From NCBI RefSeq assembly GCF_006349365.1, contig NZ_CP040899.1, positions 2,666,001-2,730,000 of the forward strand: a DNA stretch of 64,000 nt, written 5' to 3'. Below are positions 44,147 through 53,709 of the stretch, in pieces; within the stretch, counting starts at the first letter, position 1; each line of letters starts with the position of its first letter. Below the pieces are notes generated by a model. The model was not told the DNA's origin and made no database searches. It saw nothing but the letters and a program-made list of their open reading frames with translations. Source of the DNA: Georgenia wutianyii (GTDB taxonomy: Bacteria > Actinomycetota > Actinomycetes > Actinomycetales > Actinomycetaceae). Made by a program: the position numbers and the translations under genes.

Positions 44147-46099
44147 TCAGGCGTTCGCCACCACCTCGAGCACCGCCTCCCCGTACCGCTCGAGCTTCGC
44201 CGCGCCCACCCCGGAGATCCCGCTGAGCTCCGAGCGGTTCACCGGTCGGGACTGCGCGATCGCCGCGAGCGTCGCGTCGGGGAAGACGACGTACGCCGGC
44301 ACCCCCTGCTCCTTCGCCGTCGCCGCCCGCCAGGTGCGCAGCCGCTGGAACAGCTCCTGCTGCGGCTCGTCGAGCTCGGCCGCGGCGCCCTTGACGCGGG
44401 GGCCGCGGGAGGACCGCACCCGCTCCGGCTCACGCCGCAGCAGCACCTGGCGCTCCCCGCGCAGCACGTCGGCCGCCGCGGGCGTCACGCCGAGCACCCC
44501 GTACTCCCCGCGCACCTCGAGCAGCCCCTGGGCCAGCAGCTGGCGCACCACCCCGCGCCACTCCGCCTCCCCCAGCTCGCTGCCCAGCCCGAACGTCGAC
44601 AACGACGTGTGGCCGAGCTTCACCACCCGCTCGGTCTCCTTGCCGAGCAGGATGTCCACCAGGTGCCCGGCGCCGTAGCGCTGCCCGCGCTCACGCTCCA
44701 GCCGCACGATCGTCGACATGAGCTTCTGCGCCGCCACCGTGCCGTCGTAGGACTGCGGCGGGTTGAGGCACGTGTCGCAGTTCCCGCACGGCCCGGACTC
44801 CTCCCCGAAGTACCGCAGCAGCTGCTGGCGGCGGCACTGGACCGTCTCGCACAGCGCGAGCATCGCCTCCAGGTGGAGGGACTGCGCGCGCTTGCGGGTC
44901 GCGTCGCCCTCGCCGTCCTCGATCATCCGCCGCTGCTGGACGACGTCCTGCAGCCCGTAGGCGAGCCATGCCGTCGACGGCAGGCCGTCGCGCCCCGCGC
45001 GACCAGTCTCCTGGTAGTAGCCCTCGATGCTCTTCGGCAGGTCCAGGTGCGCGACGAACCGCACGTCGGGCTTGTCGATCCCCATCCCGAACGCGATCGT
45101 CGCCACCATGACGACGCCGTCCTCCCGCAGGAACCGCGCCTGGTTGCGCGAGCGCACCTGCGCCGGCAGGCCCGCATGGTACGGCAGCGCCGTCACACCC
45201 TGGGCGGCCAGCCACTCCGCCGTCTTCTCCACCGACGCGCGGCTCAGGCAGTAGACGATGCCCGCCTCGCCGTCGTGCTCGTCCTTGATCAGCCGCAGCA
45301 GCTGCTTGCGGGCCTCCTGCTTGGGCGCGATCCGGTACTGGATGTTCGGCCGGTCGAAGCTCGAGACGAACACGCGCGCGCCCTCGAGCCGCAGGTTGCG
45401 CACGATCTCCTCGCGCGTCTGCGCCGTCGCCGTCGCGGTGAGCGCGATGCGCGGCACGTCGGGCCAGCGCTCGTGGAGGAGCGTGAGGCCGAGGTAGTCG
45501 GGCCGGAAGTCGTGCCCCCACTGCGACACGCAGTGCGCCTCGTCGATCGCGAACAGCGCGATGCGCGCCCGGTCGAGCAGGCCGGTGGCCACCGGCAGCC
45601 GCTCGGGCGCGAGGTAGAGCAGGTCGATCTCACCCGCGAGCAGCCGCTGCTCGACCTCGCGCCGCTCCTCCACCGTCTGCGTCGAGTTGAGGAACGCCGC
45701 GCGCACCCCCAGCTGCTCCAGCGCGTCGACCTGGTCGTGCATGAGCGCGATGAGCGGGCTGATGACCACGCCCGTCCCCTCCCGCACGAGCGCCGGGATC
45801 TGGTAGCACAGGCTCTTGCCGCCGCCGGTCGGCATGAGGACGAGCGCGTCGTCCCCGCGCGTCACCGTCTCGATGATCTCGGCCTGCTCACCGCGGAACG
45901 CGTCGTAGCCCCAGACCTTCGTCAGCGCCTCGAGCGGGGAGGACGACGACGCCGCGGCCGCCCGCGCCGCCGTCAGCGGTGCCGCCGTGGCCGAGTCGGT
46001 CGCGAAGGCCGCGACCGTCTCGGAGTCGGGGAAGTCCCACTCGGGGTCCGGCGGCAGCTCGTACCAGTCGGGCTCCGGCCCGCTCCACGTCTCACCCAC
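44147..46099 (-). CDS. recQ: ATP-dependent DNA helicase RecQ
   Basis: The 650-aa protein has all RecQ elements: an N-terminal extension of about 55 residues, motif I MPTGGGKS (Lys95), motif II DEAH (186-189) followed by [28 protein letters not shown], four zinc-ligand cysteines (C in [12 protein letters not shown] and CGNCDTC), a winged helix, and a C-terminal HRDC domain (about 575-650). It unwinds recombination and replication intermediates. The GTG at 46099 fits the family; the first 55 residues are poorly conserved. Confidence 0.95.
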   Translation of the reverse strand: MGETWSGPEPDWYELPPDPEWDFPDSETVAAFATDSATAAPLTAARAAAASSSSPLEALTKVWGYDAFRGEQAEIIETVTRGDDALVLMPTGGGKSLCYQIPALVREGTGVVISPLIALMHDQVDALEQLGVRAAFLNSTQTVEERREVEQRLLAGEIDLLYLAPERLPVATGLLDRARIALFAIDEAHCVSQWGHDFRPDYLGLTLLHERWPDVPRIALTATATAQTREEIVRNLRLEGARVFVSSFDRPNIQYRIAPKQEARKQLLRLIKDEHDGEAGIVYCLSRASVEKTAEWLAAQGVTALPYHAGLPAQVRSRNQARFLREDGVVMVATIAFGMGIDKPDVRFVAHLDLPKSIEGYYQETGRAGRDGLPSTAWLAYGLQDVVQQRRMIEDGEGDATRKRAQSLHLEAMLALCETVQCRRQQLLRYFGEESGPCGNCDTCLNPPQSYDGTVAAQKLMSTIVRLERERGQRYGAGHLVDILLGKETERVVKLGHTSLSTFGLGSELGEAEWRGVVRQLLAQGLLEVRGEYGVLGVTPAAADVLRGERQVLLRREPERVRSSRGPRVKGAAAELDEPQQELFQRLRTWRAATAKEQGVPAYVVFPDATLAAIAQSRPVNRSELSGISGVGAAKLERYGEAVLEVVANA

Positions 46100-46280
46100 C
46101 CCGCCAGGGTAGGCGGTCGGTCCGACGCCGGGCGCCCACCCGCCCGCTCCTCACAGGTGACGACGTTCCTCCCCCGGGTATCGCCCCCGCGCGGTCGGGC
46201 GTACCGTGCCGCGTGCCCGCGCCCACCCGGCCACTGACGGTACGGGCCCGAGAGCACGGGCGACTCTGGGGAGGAGAGTG

Positions 46281-47612
46281 ATGAGAGTGACCAGGACCAG
46301 TGGTGGTCGGATCAGGCTCGTGGGAGCGGCCCTGGCGGTGGTCCTCGCAGGCGGCACGGGTGCCGCGGTGCAGGGCTGGAGCGGCGCCGAGGTGGCCCGC
46401 GAGCGCGGCGCGCACGAACGCGGGCAGGGGCACGGCCACGGCCGCGACGAGGGCAGGGCGAAGAACGTCATCTTCATCGTCGGCGACGGGATGGGCATGG
46501 CCCACCGCGAGCTCATCCGGCTGACGACGGTCGGGCGCGAGGGCGAGCTCGTGATGAACCAGCTGCGCTACCAGGGCTGGGCGCAGACCGACCCGGCCGA
46601 CCCCGAGGAGGTCGTCACCGACTCGGCTGCCGGCGCGACGGCGTTCTCCACGGGCGTGCGCTCCTACAACGGCGCGATCGCCGTCGACCTCGACGGCAAC
46701 CCGGTACGCACGCTTCTGGAGCGCGCCGAGCGCGCCGGGAAGTCCACCGGTCTGGTGACGACGTCGCAGGTCACCGACGCGACACCGGCCGCGTTCGGCT
46801 CCCACGTCGCGGACCGCGGCAACCAGAGCGAGATCGCCCGCCAGTTCATCGAGGAGAGCGAGGTCGAGGTCATCCTCGGCGGCGGTGAGGACTGGTGGTA
46901 CCCCGCCGGCACCGAGGGGCAGTGGCCCGACAACCCGGCGAGCGACCCGAGCGAGCAGAGCAAGGGCACGGTCGGCAACCTCGTCGAGCGGGCGCAGAGC
47001 CTGGGCTACAGGTACGTGAGCACCGCCGAGGAGCTCGCCGCCGCACCGAACCGCGGCCGCCTGCTCGGCCTGTTCGCCAACGAGGAGATGTTCGAGCACG
47101 TCGGCCCCGCCGCCCCGCTCTACGAGCCGTCGGTGCCGCTGACGGACATGGCGTCCAAGGCGCTGGACGTCCTCTCCCGCGACCGGGACGGCTTCTTCCT
47201 CGTCATCGAGGAGGAGGGCATCGACGAGATGGCCCACCACGGCCACGGGCAGGAGATGGTCGAGGCCGGCCGCGCGCTGGACGAGACGGTCGCCCTGGCC
47301 CGCGAGTTCGCGAGCCGCAACCGCGACACGCTCATCGTCGTCGCCGGCGACCACGAGACCGGTGGCCTGGCCATCGAGAACCCGGACGAGAACGACGAGT
47401 CGGGTGAGGGCGAGCAGGCCGAGGAGGGGCCCTTCACCCTCGCCGGCACCGACCTCACGTTCTACGTCGACTGGACCACCGGCGGGCACACCGGGGGCGC
47501 CACCCCGGCGAGCGCCGAGGGCCCGGGCGCCTCGGCCATGGTCGGGGTGCGGGACAACACCGACATCCACGACCTCGTGCTGGACGCCATGCGGCTCGGC
47601 CGCCGCAGCTGA
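46281..47612 (+). CDS. phoA: Secreted alkaline phosphatase (PhoA family)
   Basis: The 443-aa enzyme hydrolyses phosphate monoesters outside the cell. It has a signal peptide, a His/Gly-rich stretch (HERGQGHGHGRDEG, about residues 46-59), the metal site FIVGDGMG, the nucleophile loop VTDSAAGAT, EEEGIDEMAHHGHG, and GDHETGG with zinc ligands. GGGGAGGAG precedes the ATG. No PhoB-type box is evident upstream. A strong shared terminator separates it from the PTS gene. Confidence 0.93.
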   Translation: MRVTRTSGGRIRLVGAALAVVLAGGTGAAVQGWSGAEVARERGAHERGQGHGHGRDEGRAKNVIFIVGDGMGMAHRELIRLTTVGREGELVMNQLRYQGWAQTDPADPEEVVTDSAAGATAFSTGVRSYNGAIAVDLDGNPVRTLLERAERAGKSTGLVTTSQVTDATPAAFGSHVADRGNQSEIARQFIEESEVEVILGGGEDWWYPAGTEGQWPDNPASDPSEQSKGTVGNLVERAQSLGYRYVSTAEELAAAPNRGRLLGLFANEEMFEHVGPAAPLYEPSVPLTDMASKALDVLSRDRDGFFLVIEEEGIDEMAHHGHGQEMVEAGRALDETVALAREFASRNRDTLIVVAGDHETGGLAIENPDENDESGEGEQAEEGPFTLAGTDLTFYVDWTTGGHTGGATPASAEGPGASAMVGVRDNTDIHDLVLDAMRLGRRS

Positions 47613-47632
47613 GACGGCCGCAGCCGGGACGA

Positions 47633-47678
47633 ACGAGCCCGCCCGCCCCGCCGTCGTCGGCGGGGCGGGCGGGCTCGT
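47633..47678. terminator. Bidirectional terminator between phoA and the PTS gene
   Basis: Perfect 20-bp arms at 47633-47652 and 47659-47678 with a 6-nt loop sit between two convergent stops. The symmetry suits termination from both sides. Confidence 0.85.
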
Positions 47679-47689
47679 GACCGGTCGGG

Positions 47690-49723
47690 TCAGACGCTCA
47701 CCCCGCCGAGCACCTCCTGGACCTCCTCCGCGGTGGTCGCGGCGCGCAGGCGGGCGGTCTGCTCCTCGTCGAGGAACACCTCCGCGACCCGCTGCAGCAC
47801 CTCGAGGTGGTCATCCCCCGCCCCGGCGATGCCGATGACGAACTCGGTCTCCTTGCCCCCGCCCCAGTCCAGCCGCTGCGGGTAGCGCACGACCGAGATC
47901 GCGGTGCGGGTGATGAGACCCTTGGCCTCGTTGGTGCCGTGCGGGATGGCGAGCAGGTTGCCCATGTGGGTGGACACCGAGCGCTCCCGCTCGTGCATCG
48001 CCTCGACGTACTCCGGCGGCACCGCGCCGCTCGCCACGAGCAGCTCACCGGCCTCGGTGATCGCCTCCTCACGCGTCCGGGCGCGGCCGGACAGGACGAT
48101 CGCCTCCTTGGCGAGCAGGTTCCCCGACGGCGCGGGCCGGTCCTGCGACCCGGGCTGCGCGTCGGCGGGCACCGTGGGGCTCGGCGCCGGCTCGGCGCCG
48201 TCCTGCGTCACGAGGTCGACGATCTCGTCGTAGCGCGGGCTGGCCATGAAGTCGTCGACCGACACGTGGACGGCGGAGGGGGTGCGCTGGCGCGCCCGCT
48301 CGGCGAGGTCACGGTGGGTGACGACGAGGTCGGCGTCGTCGGTGAGGCTGGAGATCGCCTTGTTGACGACCGTGACGTCCTCGCGCCCGGCCGCCTTGAT
48401 CCTGCGCCGCAGGACGGAGGCGCCCATCGCCGAGGAGCCCATGCCGGCGTCGCAGGCGAAGACGATCGAGCGGATGGGACGGGTGGCCGTCGCGGTGGCC
48501 GCGCCGCCGCCGGTGAGCGTGCCCGCGACGCTGGACCGCTTGCCCTTCATCGTCTCCATGCTCGCCGTCGCGCCGGCGAGGTCGCCGTCCTCGTCCTTGC
48601 CCAGGCGCAGCAGCGCCGCCGCGACGAGGAAGGTGACGAGTGCGGAGAGCACCACCGACAGGATGACCCCGAGCAGGCTGGAGACCGGCGCCTGGATGAT
48701 GACCGCGATGATCGAGCCGGGCGCGGCCGGGGCGCGCAGCCCGGAGTCGAAGACGAGGTTGGTCGCCACGCCCGTCATGCCGCCGGCGATGAGCGCAAGG
48801 ATGAGGCGCGGCTTCATGAGCACGTAGGGGAAGTAGATCTCGTGGATGCCGCCGACGAACTGGATGAGCGCGGCGCCGGGGGCCGAGGCCCTGGCAACCC
48901 CGGTGCCGAAGACCGCGAACGCGAGGAGCAGCCCCAGGCCGGGGCCGGGGTTGGCCTCGATGAGGAAGAGGATCGACTTGCCGGTGGCGTCGGCCTGCGC
49001 GGTGCCCAGCGGGGTGAAGATCCCGTGGTTGATCGCGTTGTTGAGGAAGAGCACCTTCGCGGGCTCGACGAAGATGGAGGTGAGCGGGAGCAGGCTGTTC
49101 TCGACGAGGAAGTCGACGACGTCGCCCGCCACCCGGGAGAACGCCGCGACGAACGGGCCCGCGACGACGAAGCCGAGGATCGCGAGGAGCATGCCCCAGA
49201 TGCCGGCGGAGAAGTTGTTGACGAGCATCTCGAAGCCGGGCCGGATCCGGTCGGCCCACAGCGCGTCGAGCTTCTTCATCGACCAGCCGCCCAGCGGGCC
49301 CATGACCATCGCGCCGAGGAACATCGGCACGTCCGCGCCGGTGATGGCGCCCATGGTCGCGATCGCGCCGACGACGCCGCCGCGCAGGTTGTCGTCGTAC
49401 ATCATCCGGCCGCCGGTGTACCCGATGAGGATCGGCAGCAGGTAGGTGATCATCGGGCCGACGATGCCGGTCCCGTCCGCGCCGGCGCCCCAGCCGCCGA
49501 GGTGCTCGACGAACCCGTAGCCGCCCTCGTACCCGAAGGCCTTGCCGATGAGGACGATCCAGCCGACCTCGATGAACAGCGCGGTGATGAGGCCCCAGGC
49601 GATGAAGGCCGCGATGTTGGGCAGCACCATGTTGGACAGGGCGGTGCCGAGCTTCTGGACGGCGACTCTCACGCCGCCTCGTTCCCGACCTCGTGCCGGG
49701 TGCACATCTGTGGGTGCGGACAT
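47690..49723 (-). CDS. mtlA: PTS system mannitol-type permease, EIICBA fusion
   Basis: The 677-aa protein transports and phosphorylates a hexitol. The EIIC membrane domain (about 20-365) has GGIHEIYFPYVLM and NNAINHGIF. EIIB (about 408-500) carries the phosphocysteine in ACDAGMGSS, and EIIA (about 530-677) the phosphohistidine in AIPHGTNEAKGL. All three domains seem complete. Mannitol is the family default, but no mtlD is nearby; the divergent zinc dehydrogenase suggests another hexitol is possible. Its promoter overlaps the divergent gene's regulatory region. Confidence 0.92.
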   Translation of the reverse strand: MSAPTDVHPARGRERGGVRVAVQKLGTALSNMVLPNIAAFIAWGLITALFIEVGWIVLIGKAFGYEGGYGFVEHLGGWGAGADGTGIVGPMITYLLPILIGYTGGRMMYDDNLRGGVVGAIATMGAITGADVPMFLGAMVMGPLGGWSMKKLDALWADRIRPGFEMLVNNFSAGIWGMLLAILGFVVAGPFVAAFSRVAGDVVDFLVENSLLPLTSIFVEPAKVLFLNNAINHGIFTPLGTAQADATGKSILFLIEANPGPGLGLLLAFAVFGTGVARASAPGAALIQFVGGIHEIYFPYVLMKPRLILALIAGGMTGVATNLVFDSGLRAPAAPGSIIAVIIQAPVSSLLGVILSVVLSALVTFLVAAALLRLGKDEDGDLAGATASMETMKGKRSSVAGTLTGGGAATATATRPIRSIVFACDAGMGSSAMGASVLRRRIKAAGREDVTVVNKAISSLTDDADLVVTHRDLAERARQRTPSAVHVSVDDFMASPRYDEIVDLVTQDGAEPAPSPTVPADAQPGSQDRPAPSGNLLAKEAIVLSGRARTREEAITEAGELLVASGAVPPEYVEAMHERERSVSTHMGNLLAIPHGTNEAKGLITRTAISVVRYPQRLDWGGGKETEFVIGIAGAGDDHLEVLQRVAEVFLDEEQTARLRAATTAEEVQEVLGGVSV

Positions 49724-49765
49724 CTCTCCTCCTCGAGCCGGTGATGCACCTCACGCATCGGGGCC

Positions 49766-49835
49766 AGTTAACACCCATCCGGACTCAATGCCAAGTATTC
49801 CCACTTGATCCCACACCCGGTTGTGTGGCTATCAT
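49766..49835. promoter_or_regulatory. Divergent promoters and a palindrome, hexitol cassette
   Basis: For mtlA, minus strand: TTGGCA (49789-49794) and TTAACT (49766-49771), 17-bp spacer. For the dehydrogenase, plus strand: TTGATC (49805-49810) and TATCAT (49830-49835), 19-bp spacer that contains the inverted repeat CCACAC-N6-GTGTGG (49811-49828). The palindrome is a candidate operator for the DeoR regulator of the cassette. Confidence 0.6.
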
Positions 49836-49885
49836 GAGGGGCGCGGTGGCCGGAGCGGTCACCGGCCGATCGCTTGGGAGGACCG

Positions 49886-50944
49886 ATGAAGGCTCTGCGT
49901 TTCTACGCACCCGAGGATGTCCGTCTGGAGGACCAGCCGGAGCCCACGCCCGGCCCGGACGAGGTCAAGATCCGGGTCCGCAGCTGCTCCACCTGCGGCA
50001 CCGACGTCAAGATCTTCAACAACGGCCACCAGAACCTCAGCCCGCCGCGCACCATCGGCCACGAGATCGCCGGCGAGGTCGTCGAGGTGGGCGCCGACGT
50101 CGCGGCCCGCTTCGGCACCGACTGGCAGGTGGGCGACCGCGTCCAGGTCATCGCCGCCGTCCCCTGCGGGGAGTGCCACGAGTGCCGCAAGGGCTGGATG
50201 GCCGTGTGCGAGAACCAGACCTCGATGGGCTACCAGTACGAGGGCGGCTTCGCGGAGTACATGATCGTCCCCGCCCAGGTGCTCAAGGTCGACGGCCTCA
50301 ACCGCATCCCGGAGAACGTCGGCTTCGCCGAGGCCTCCGCCGCCGAGCCGCTCGCCTGCGCCATCAACGCCCAGGAGCTCCTCGGCATCGAGGAGGGCGA
50401 CGTCGTCGTCGTCTTCGGCGCCGGCCCGATCGGCTGCATGCACATCCGCCTCGCCCGCGGCGTCCACAAGGCGGGGAAGATCGTCCTCGTCGACGTCAAC
50501 GCCGAGCGCCTGGCCATGTCCGCCGCCGCTGCCCACCCCGACGAGACGATCGACGCCTCCCAGGTGGACGTCGTCGAGCGGGTCCGCGAGCTCACCGGCG
50601 GGCGCGGCGCCGACGTCGTCATCACCGCGACGGCCGCGAAGGTCGCCCAGACCCAGGCGGTCGCGATGGCCGCGCGCAACGGGCGCATCTCGTTCTTCGG
50701 CGGGCTGCCGAAGAACGACCCGGTCATCGAGCTGGACTCCAACGTCGTCCACTACCGCCAGCTCCACATCCACGGCGCCAACGGCTCCGCCCCGGAGCAC
50801 AACCGCCGCGCGCTGGAGTACATCTCCACCGGCCAGGTCCCGGTCTCCGACCTCATCACCCACCGCATCCCGCTCGAGGACGTCATGTCCGCGTTCGAGC
50901 TCGTCCGCAGCGGCACCGCGATCAAGGTCACCGTCGAGCCCTGA
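49886..50944 (+). CDS. Zinc-binding (MDR) polyol/hexitol-phosphate dehydrogenase
   Basis: The 352-aa protein is a medium-chain zinc dehydrogenase: catalytic Cys37 in CSTCGTD, GHEIAGEV, the structural zinc loop with four Cys (PCGECHECRKGWMAVC), and a Rossmann site VVFGAGPIGCMHIRLA. It resembles sorbitol, galactitol-1-phosphate and related dehydrogenases. GGGAGGA precedes ATG 49886. It is divergent from the PTS gene and likely oxidises the imported phosphorylated hexitol, replacing mtlD (inference). Confidence 0.87.
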   Translation: MKALRFYAPEDVRLEDQPEPTPGPDEVKIRVRSCSTCGTDVKIFNNGHQNLSPPRTIGHEIAGEVVEVGADVAARFGTDWQVGDRVQVIAAVPCGECHECRKGWMAVCENQTSMGYQYEGGFAEYMIVPAQVLKVDGLNRIPENVGFAEASAAEPLACAINAQELLGIEEGDVVVVFGAGPIGCMHIRLARGVHKAGKIVLVDVNAERLAMSAAAAHPDETIDASQVDVVERVRELTGGRGADVVITATAAKVAQTQAVAMAARNGRISFFGGLPKNDPVIELDSNVVHYRQLHIHGANGSAPEHNRRALEYISTGQVPVSDLITHRIPLEDVMSAFELVRSGTAIKVTVEP

Positions 50945-50989
50945 GACCAGCGCATAGCATCGGGACGCCGGAACCGGAGGGGAGGCACC

Positions 50990-51757
50990 GTGTACGCGGA
51001 GGAGCGCCAGCAGTCGATCGCGCGGCTCGTCGTCGACCGCGGCCGGGTCGGGGTCACCGACCTGGCCGAGGAGTTCGCGGTGACGACCGAGACGGTCCGT
51101 CGCGACCTCAGCGCCCTCGAGCGGCTCGGGCTGCTGCGCCGGGTGCACGGCGGCGCCGTCCCGGCGGCCGTCCTCACCGCCACGGAGAGCCACCTCGACG
51201 AGCGTGACGTCACCCGCGCGCGCGAGAAGGACCGCATCGCCGCCGCGGCCGCCCGCTTCCTGCCCGACGACGGCGGCACCCTCGCCGTCGACGCCGGCAG
51301 CACGACGGCGCGGCTCGTCGGGCTCATCCCGCCCGGACGGCGGCTCACCGCGTTCACCCACGGGGTGCCGATCGCGGCCCGGCTCGCCCCGATGCCCGGT
51401 ATCGACCTCCACCTCCTGCCCGGCCGGGTGCGTGCCACGACCCAGGCCGCCGTCGGCTCGCTCACGACGCAGGTGCTCGAGCGGGTGCGGGTCGACGTCG
51501 CGTTCCTCGGCACGAACGGCGTCACCGAGGAGCACGGCTTCTCCACCCCGGACTCCGAGGAGGCGGCGGTCAAGCGCGCGCTCGTCGGGGCCGCGCGCCG
51601 CGTCGTCGTCCTCGCGGACGCGACGAAGATCGGCCGGGACACGACGGTGAGCTTCGCCGACCTCGCCGGCGTCGACGTCCTCGTCACCGACGCCGAGCCG
51701 AGCGGGGCGATGATGCGGGCGCTGACGGCGCACGCGGTGGAGGTCGTCCTCGCATGA
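50990..51757 (+). CDS. DeoR-family transcriptional regulator
   Basis: This 255-aa protein has the N-terminal HTH (VTDLAEEFAVTTETVRRDLSALE, then RRVHGGAVP) and the sugar-phosphate sensor domain (VDAGSTTARL, then VAFLGTNGV). Such regulators respond to phosphosugars. GGAGGGGAGG precedes the GTG start. It follows the dehydrogenase by 45 bp and overlaps the kinase start (ATGA), so all three likely share an operon that it controls. Confidence 0.9.
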   Translation: MYAEERQQSIARLVVDRGRVGVTDLAEEFAVTTETVRRDLSALERLGLLRRVHGGAVPAAVLTATESHLDERDVTRAREKDRIAAAAARFLPDDGGTLAVDAGSTTARLVGLIPPGRRLTAFTHGVPIAARLAPMPGIDLHLLPGRVRATTQAAVGSLTTQVLERVRVDVAFLGTNGVTEEHGFSTPDSEEAAVKRALVGAARRVVVLADATKIGRDTTVSFADLAGVDVLVTDAEPSGAMMRALTAHAVEVVLA

Positions 51758-52713
51758 TCCTCACCCTCACCGCCAACCCGAGCAGCGACCGCACCGTCAC
51801 GCTCGCCGGGCCGCTGAGGCGCGGCGCCGTCCTGCGCGCCGCCTCGACGACCGCCCAGGCCGGGGGCAAGGGCGTGAACATCTCCCGCGCGGCGGTGGCC
51901 GCCGGCCTGCCGACCGTCGCGGTCCTGCCGGCCGCGCCGCAGGACCCGTTCGTCGCCGAGCTGCGCGCGGCGGGCATCGACTGCCGTCCGCTCGAGCCGG
52001 CCGGGCCGGTGCGCGTCAACCTCACGATCTCCGAGCCGGACGGCACGACGACGAAGGTCAACGACCCCGGCGCCGTCGTCGAGCGGCGCCACCTCGACCT
52101 CCTCGCCGACGCCGTCGTCGCGCTCGCCGCGGAGGCGACGTGGGTGGTGCTCGCCGGGTCGTTGCCGCCCGGGGCACCGGCCGGCTGGTACGCCGAGCTC
52201 GTCGGGCGACTGCGCACCACCCGCGCCCGCGTCGCCGTCGACACGAGCGAGGCCCCGCTCGCCGCGCTCGCCGCGGCCCTGCCCGCCGCGGCGCCCGACC
52301 TCATGAAGCCGAACGGCGAGGAGCTCGCCACCCTCACCGGGGGTGACCCGGTGGCGCTGGAGAGCGACCCGGCCGCCGCCGCGACCGCCGCCCGGGCGCT
52401 CGTCGACCGCGGGGTCGGCGCGGTGCTCGTCACCCTCGGCGGCGCGGGCGGCGTGCTCGTCACCGCCGACGGCGCCTGGCACGCGCCCGCCCCGCCGACC
52501 GCCGTCGTCAGCACGGTCGGCGCCGGCGACTCCAGCCTCTTCGGCTACCTCCTCGCCACCGAGCGCGGGCTCCCGTCGGCAGAGCGGCTGGCCCTCGCGG
52601 TCGCCTACGGCAGCGCCGCCGCCGGCCTGCCGGGCACGACCATCCCCCGCCCCACCGACGTCGACCCCCGCCCCGTCCACGCCACCCCCCTCACGCCCAG
52701 CCCGACCCCCTGA
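51754..52713 (+). CDS. PfkB-family sugar-phosphate kinase (1-phosphofructokinase/tagatose-6-P kinase type)
   Basis: The 319-aa kinase has the FruK/LacC-type opening LTLTANPSSDRTV, GGKGVNISRA, LAGSLPPG, KPNGEE and the catalytic GAGDSS. It phosphorylates a ketohexose phosphate; whether fructose-1-P or tagatose-6-P cannot be read from sequence. With the PTS and dehydrogenase it would complete a route such as galactitol via tagatose-6-P. The DALSGALPPG-like loop is standard. It is coupled to deoR. Confidence 0.88.
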   Translation: MILTLTANPSSDRTVTLAGPLRRGAVLRAASTTAQAGGKGVNISRAAVAAGLPTVAVLPAAPQDPFVAELRAAGIDCRPLEPAGPVRVNLTISEPDGTTTKVNDPGAVVERRHLDLLADAVVALAAEATWVVLAGSLPPGAPAGWYAELVGRLRTTRARVAVDTSEAPLAALAAALPAAAPDLMKPNGEELATLTGGDPVALESDPAAAATAARALVDRGVGAVLVTLGGAGGVLVTADGAWHAPAPPTAVVSTVGAGDSSLFGYLLATERGLPSAERLALAVAYGSAAAGLPGTTIPRPTDVDPRPVHATPLTPSPTP

Positions 52714-52778
52714 CGCGAGGCGGCGCCGGGCGGCGGGCCGCCGCCCCCGCCAGCCGCGGCGCACGCCACCCCCTCCCA

Positions 52779-52850
52779 CCGAGGTCGCACCTTGCCGTCA
52801 GCGGTCGCACGAGATGTCAGCGGGACGCTGATCTAGATGTGCGACCTCGG
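52779..52850. repeat. Palindromic intergenic element with 12-bp outer arms
   Basis: CCGAGGTCGCAC (52779-52790) and its complement (52839-52850) enclose a second direct copy of GGTCGCAC (52803-52810) and an inner 6-bp stem TCAGCG/CGCTGA (52817-52822, 52826-52831). A separate GC stem lies at 52728-52746. It sits between the convergent kinase and TetR genes. The layered symmetry resembles REP-like elements. Confidence 0.75.
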
Positions 52851-52913
52851 CGCGGCGCGGCCCGGGTCGGGCGCGCGTGGCGGGCGCAGGCACGGCCCGG
52901 CCCGCGCGCGGCG

Positions 52914-53615
52914 TCAGCCCTGCTGCGGCTGGGTGAGGCTCGCGGCGATGCGGCGCTGGACGGTGAGGTCGTGGAGGGGGGCGCCGCCCGCGTCGTCGTC
53001 CACCGCGTCGGCCGCGCCGGCCGGGTCGAGCAGCCGGCGCACCCCCGTGCGGAGCAGCCGCTGGTCCATCGCCGCGCTGCCGCCGAGGAGGAGGATGCCC
53101 GAGCCCTGGTCGAGCGCGGCGACGAGCGCGCCGAGCTCCTCGACGGAGACCGGGTCGCCCTCGCTCCGGTACTGGCGGGCGACGGCGGTGTACGCCTCGG
53201 TGAGCCGCTGCATGCGCTGGGCCATCTGGTCGGCGAGCGCCTCGTCGCGGGCGGCGACGGCGATGAACTCGAGGGTCGCGAGCGCGAAGCCCGCCATCGC
53301 CGCGGTGACCTCCTCGTGGGTGAGGTCGCCGGCGATCTCGGGCGGCGGCTGCTCGTCCACCCGGTCGAACGGGTTCCACGTGTCGGAGAAGGCGACGTCC
53401 ATGTTCGCGTCCATGACGGCGAGGAAGAGGCCGGCCTTGCCGTCGAAGTTCGAGTAGACGGCGCCCTTGGAGAACCCGGCGCGGCGGGCGATGTTCTCGA
53501 GGTTGGCGCCGTGGTAGCCGTCGGTGGCGAACGCCTCGCGCGCGGCGAAGACGAGCGCCTCGCGCGTCTGGCGCTGGCGGTCGCGGCGGGAGATCGGGTC
53601 GGGCAGGTCCGTCAT
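52914..53615 (-). CDS. TetR-family transcriptional regulator
   Basis: The 233-aa protein has the TetR HTH (REALVFAAREAFATDGYHGANLENIARRAGFSKGAVYSNF, about 17-56) and a helical ligand domain. ATG 53615 is preferred, as the TetR core begins within 20 residues. It is divergent from a two-gene ABC exporter, with palindromic sites between them, so it probably represses the exporter. Confidence 0.9.
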   Translation of the reverse strand: MTDLPDPISRRDRQRQTREALVFAAREAFATDGYHGANLENIARRAGFSKGAVYSNFDGKAGLFLAVMDANMDVAFSDTWNPFDRVDEQPPPEIAGDLTHEEVTAAMAGFALATLEFIAVAARDEALADQMAQRMQRLTEAYTAVARQYRSEGDPVSVEELGALVAALDQGSGILLLGGSAAMDQRLLRTGVRRLLDPAGAADAVDDDAGGAPLHDLTVQRRIAASLTQPQQG

Positions 53616-53644
53616 CACCCCGATCCTAGGCGCTGCGCGACCCG

Positions 53645-53687
53645 TTGACGTACCGAAAGTATCCGGATACCGTGAGTATCTGCATAC
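53645..53687 (+). promoter_or_regulatory. ABC exporter promoter with two TetR-type operators
   Basis: TTGACG (53645-53650) and TACCGT (53668-53673) are 17 bp apart. GTATCCGGATAC (53659-53670) is a perfect palindrome overlapping the -10; an imperfect copy GTATCTGCATAC (53676-53687) lies 17 bp downstream centre to centre. Confidence 0.75.
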
Positions 53688-53709
53688 CGCTGGTATCCGA
53701 GGAGCACCC

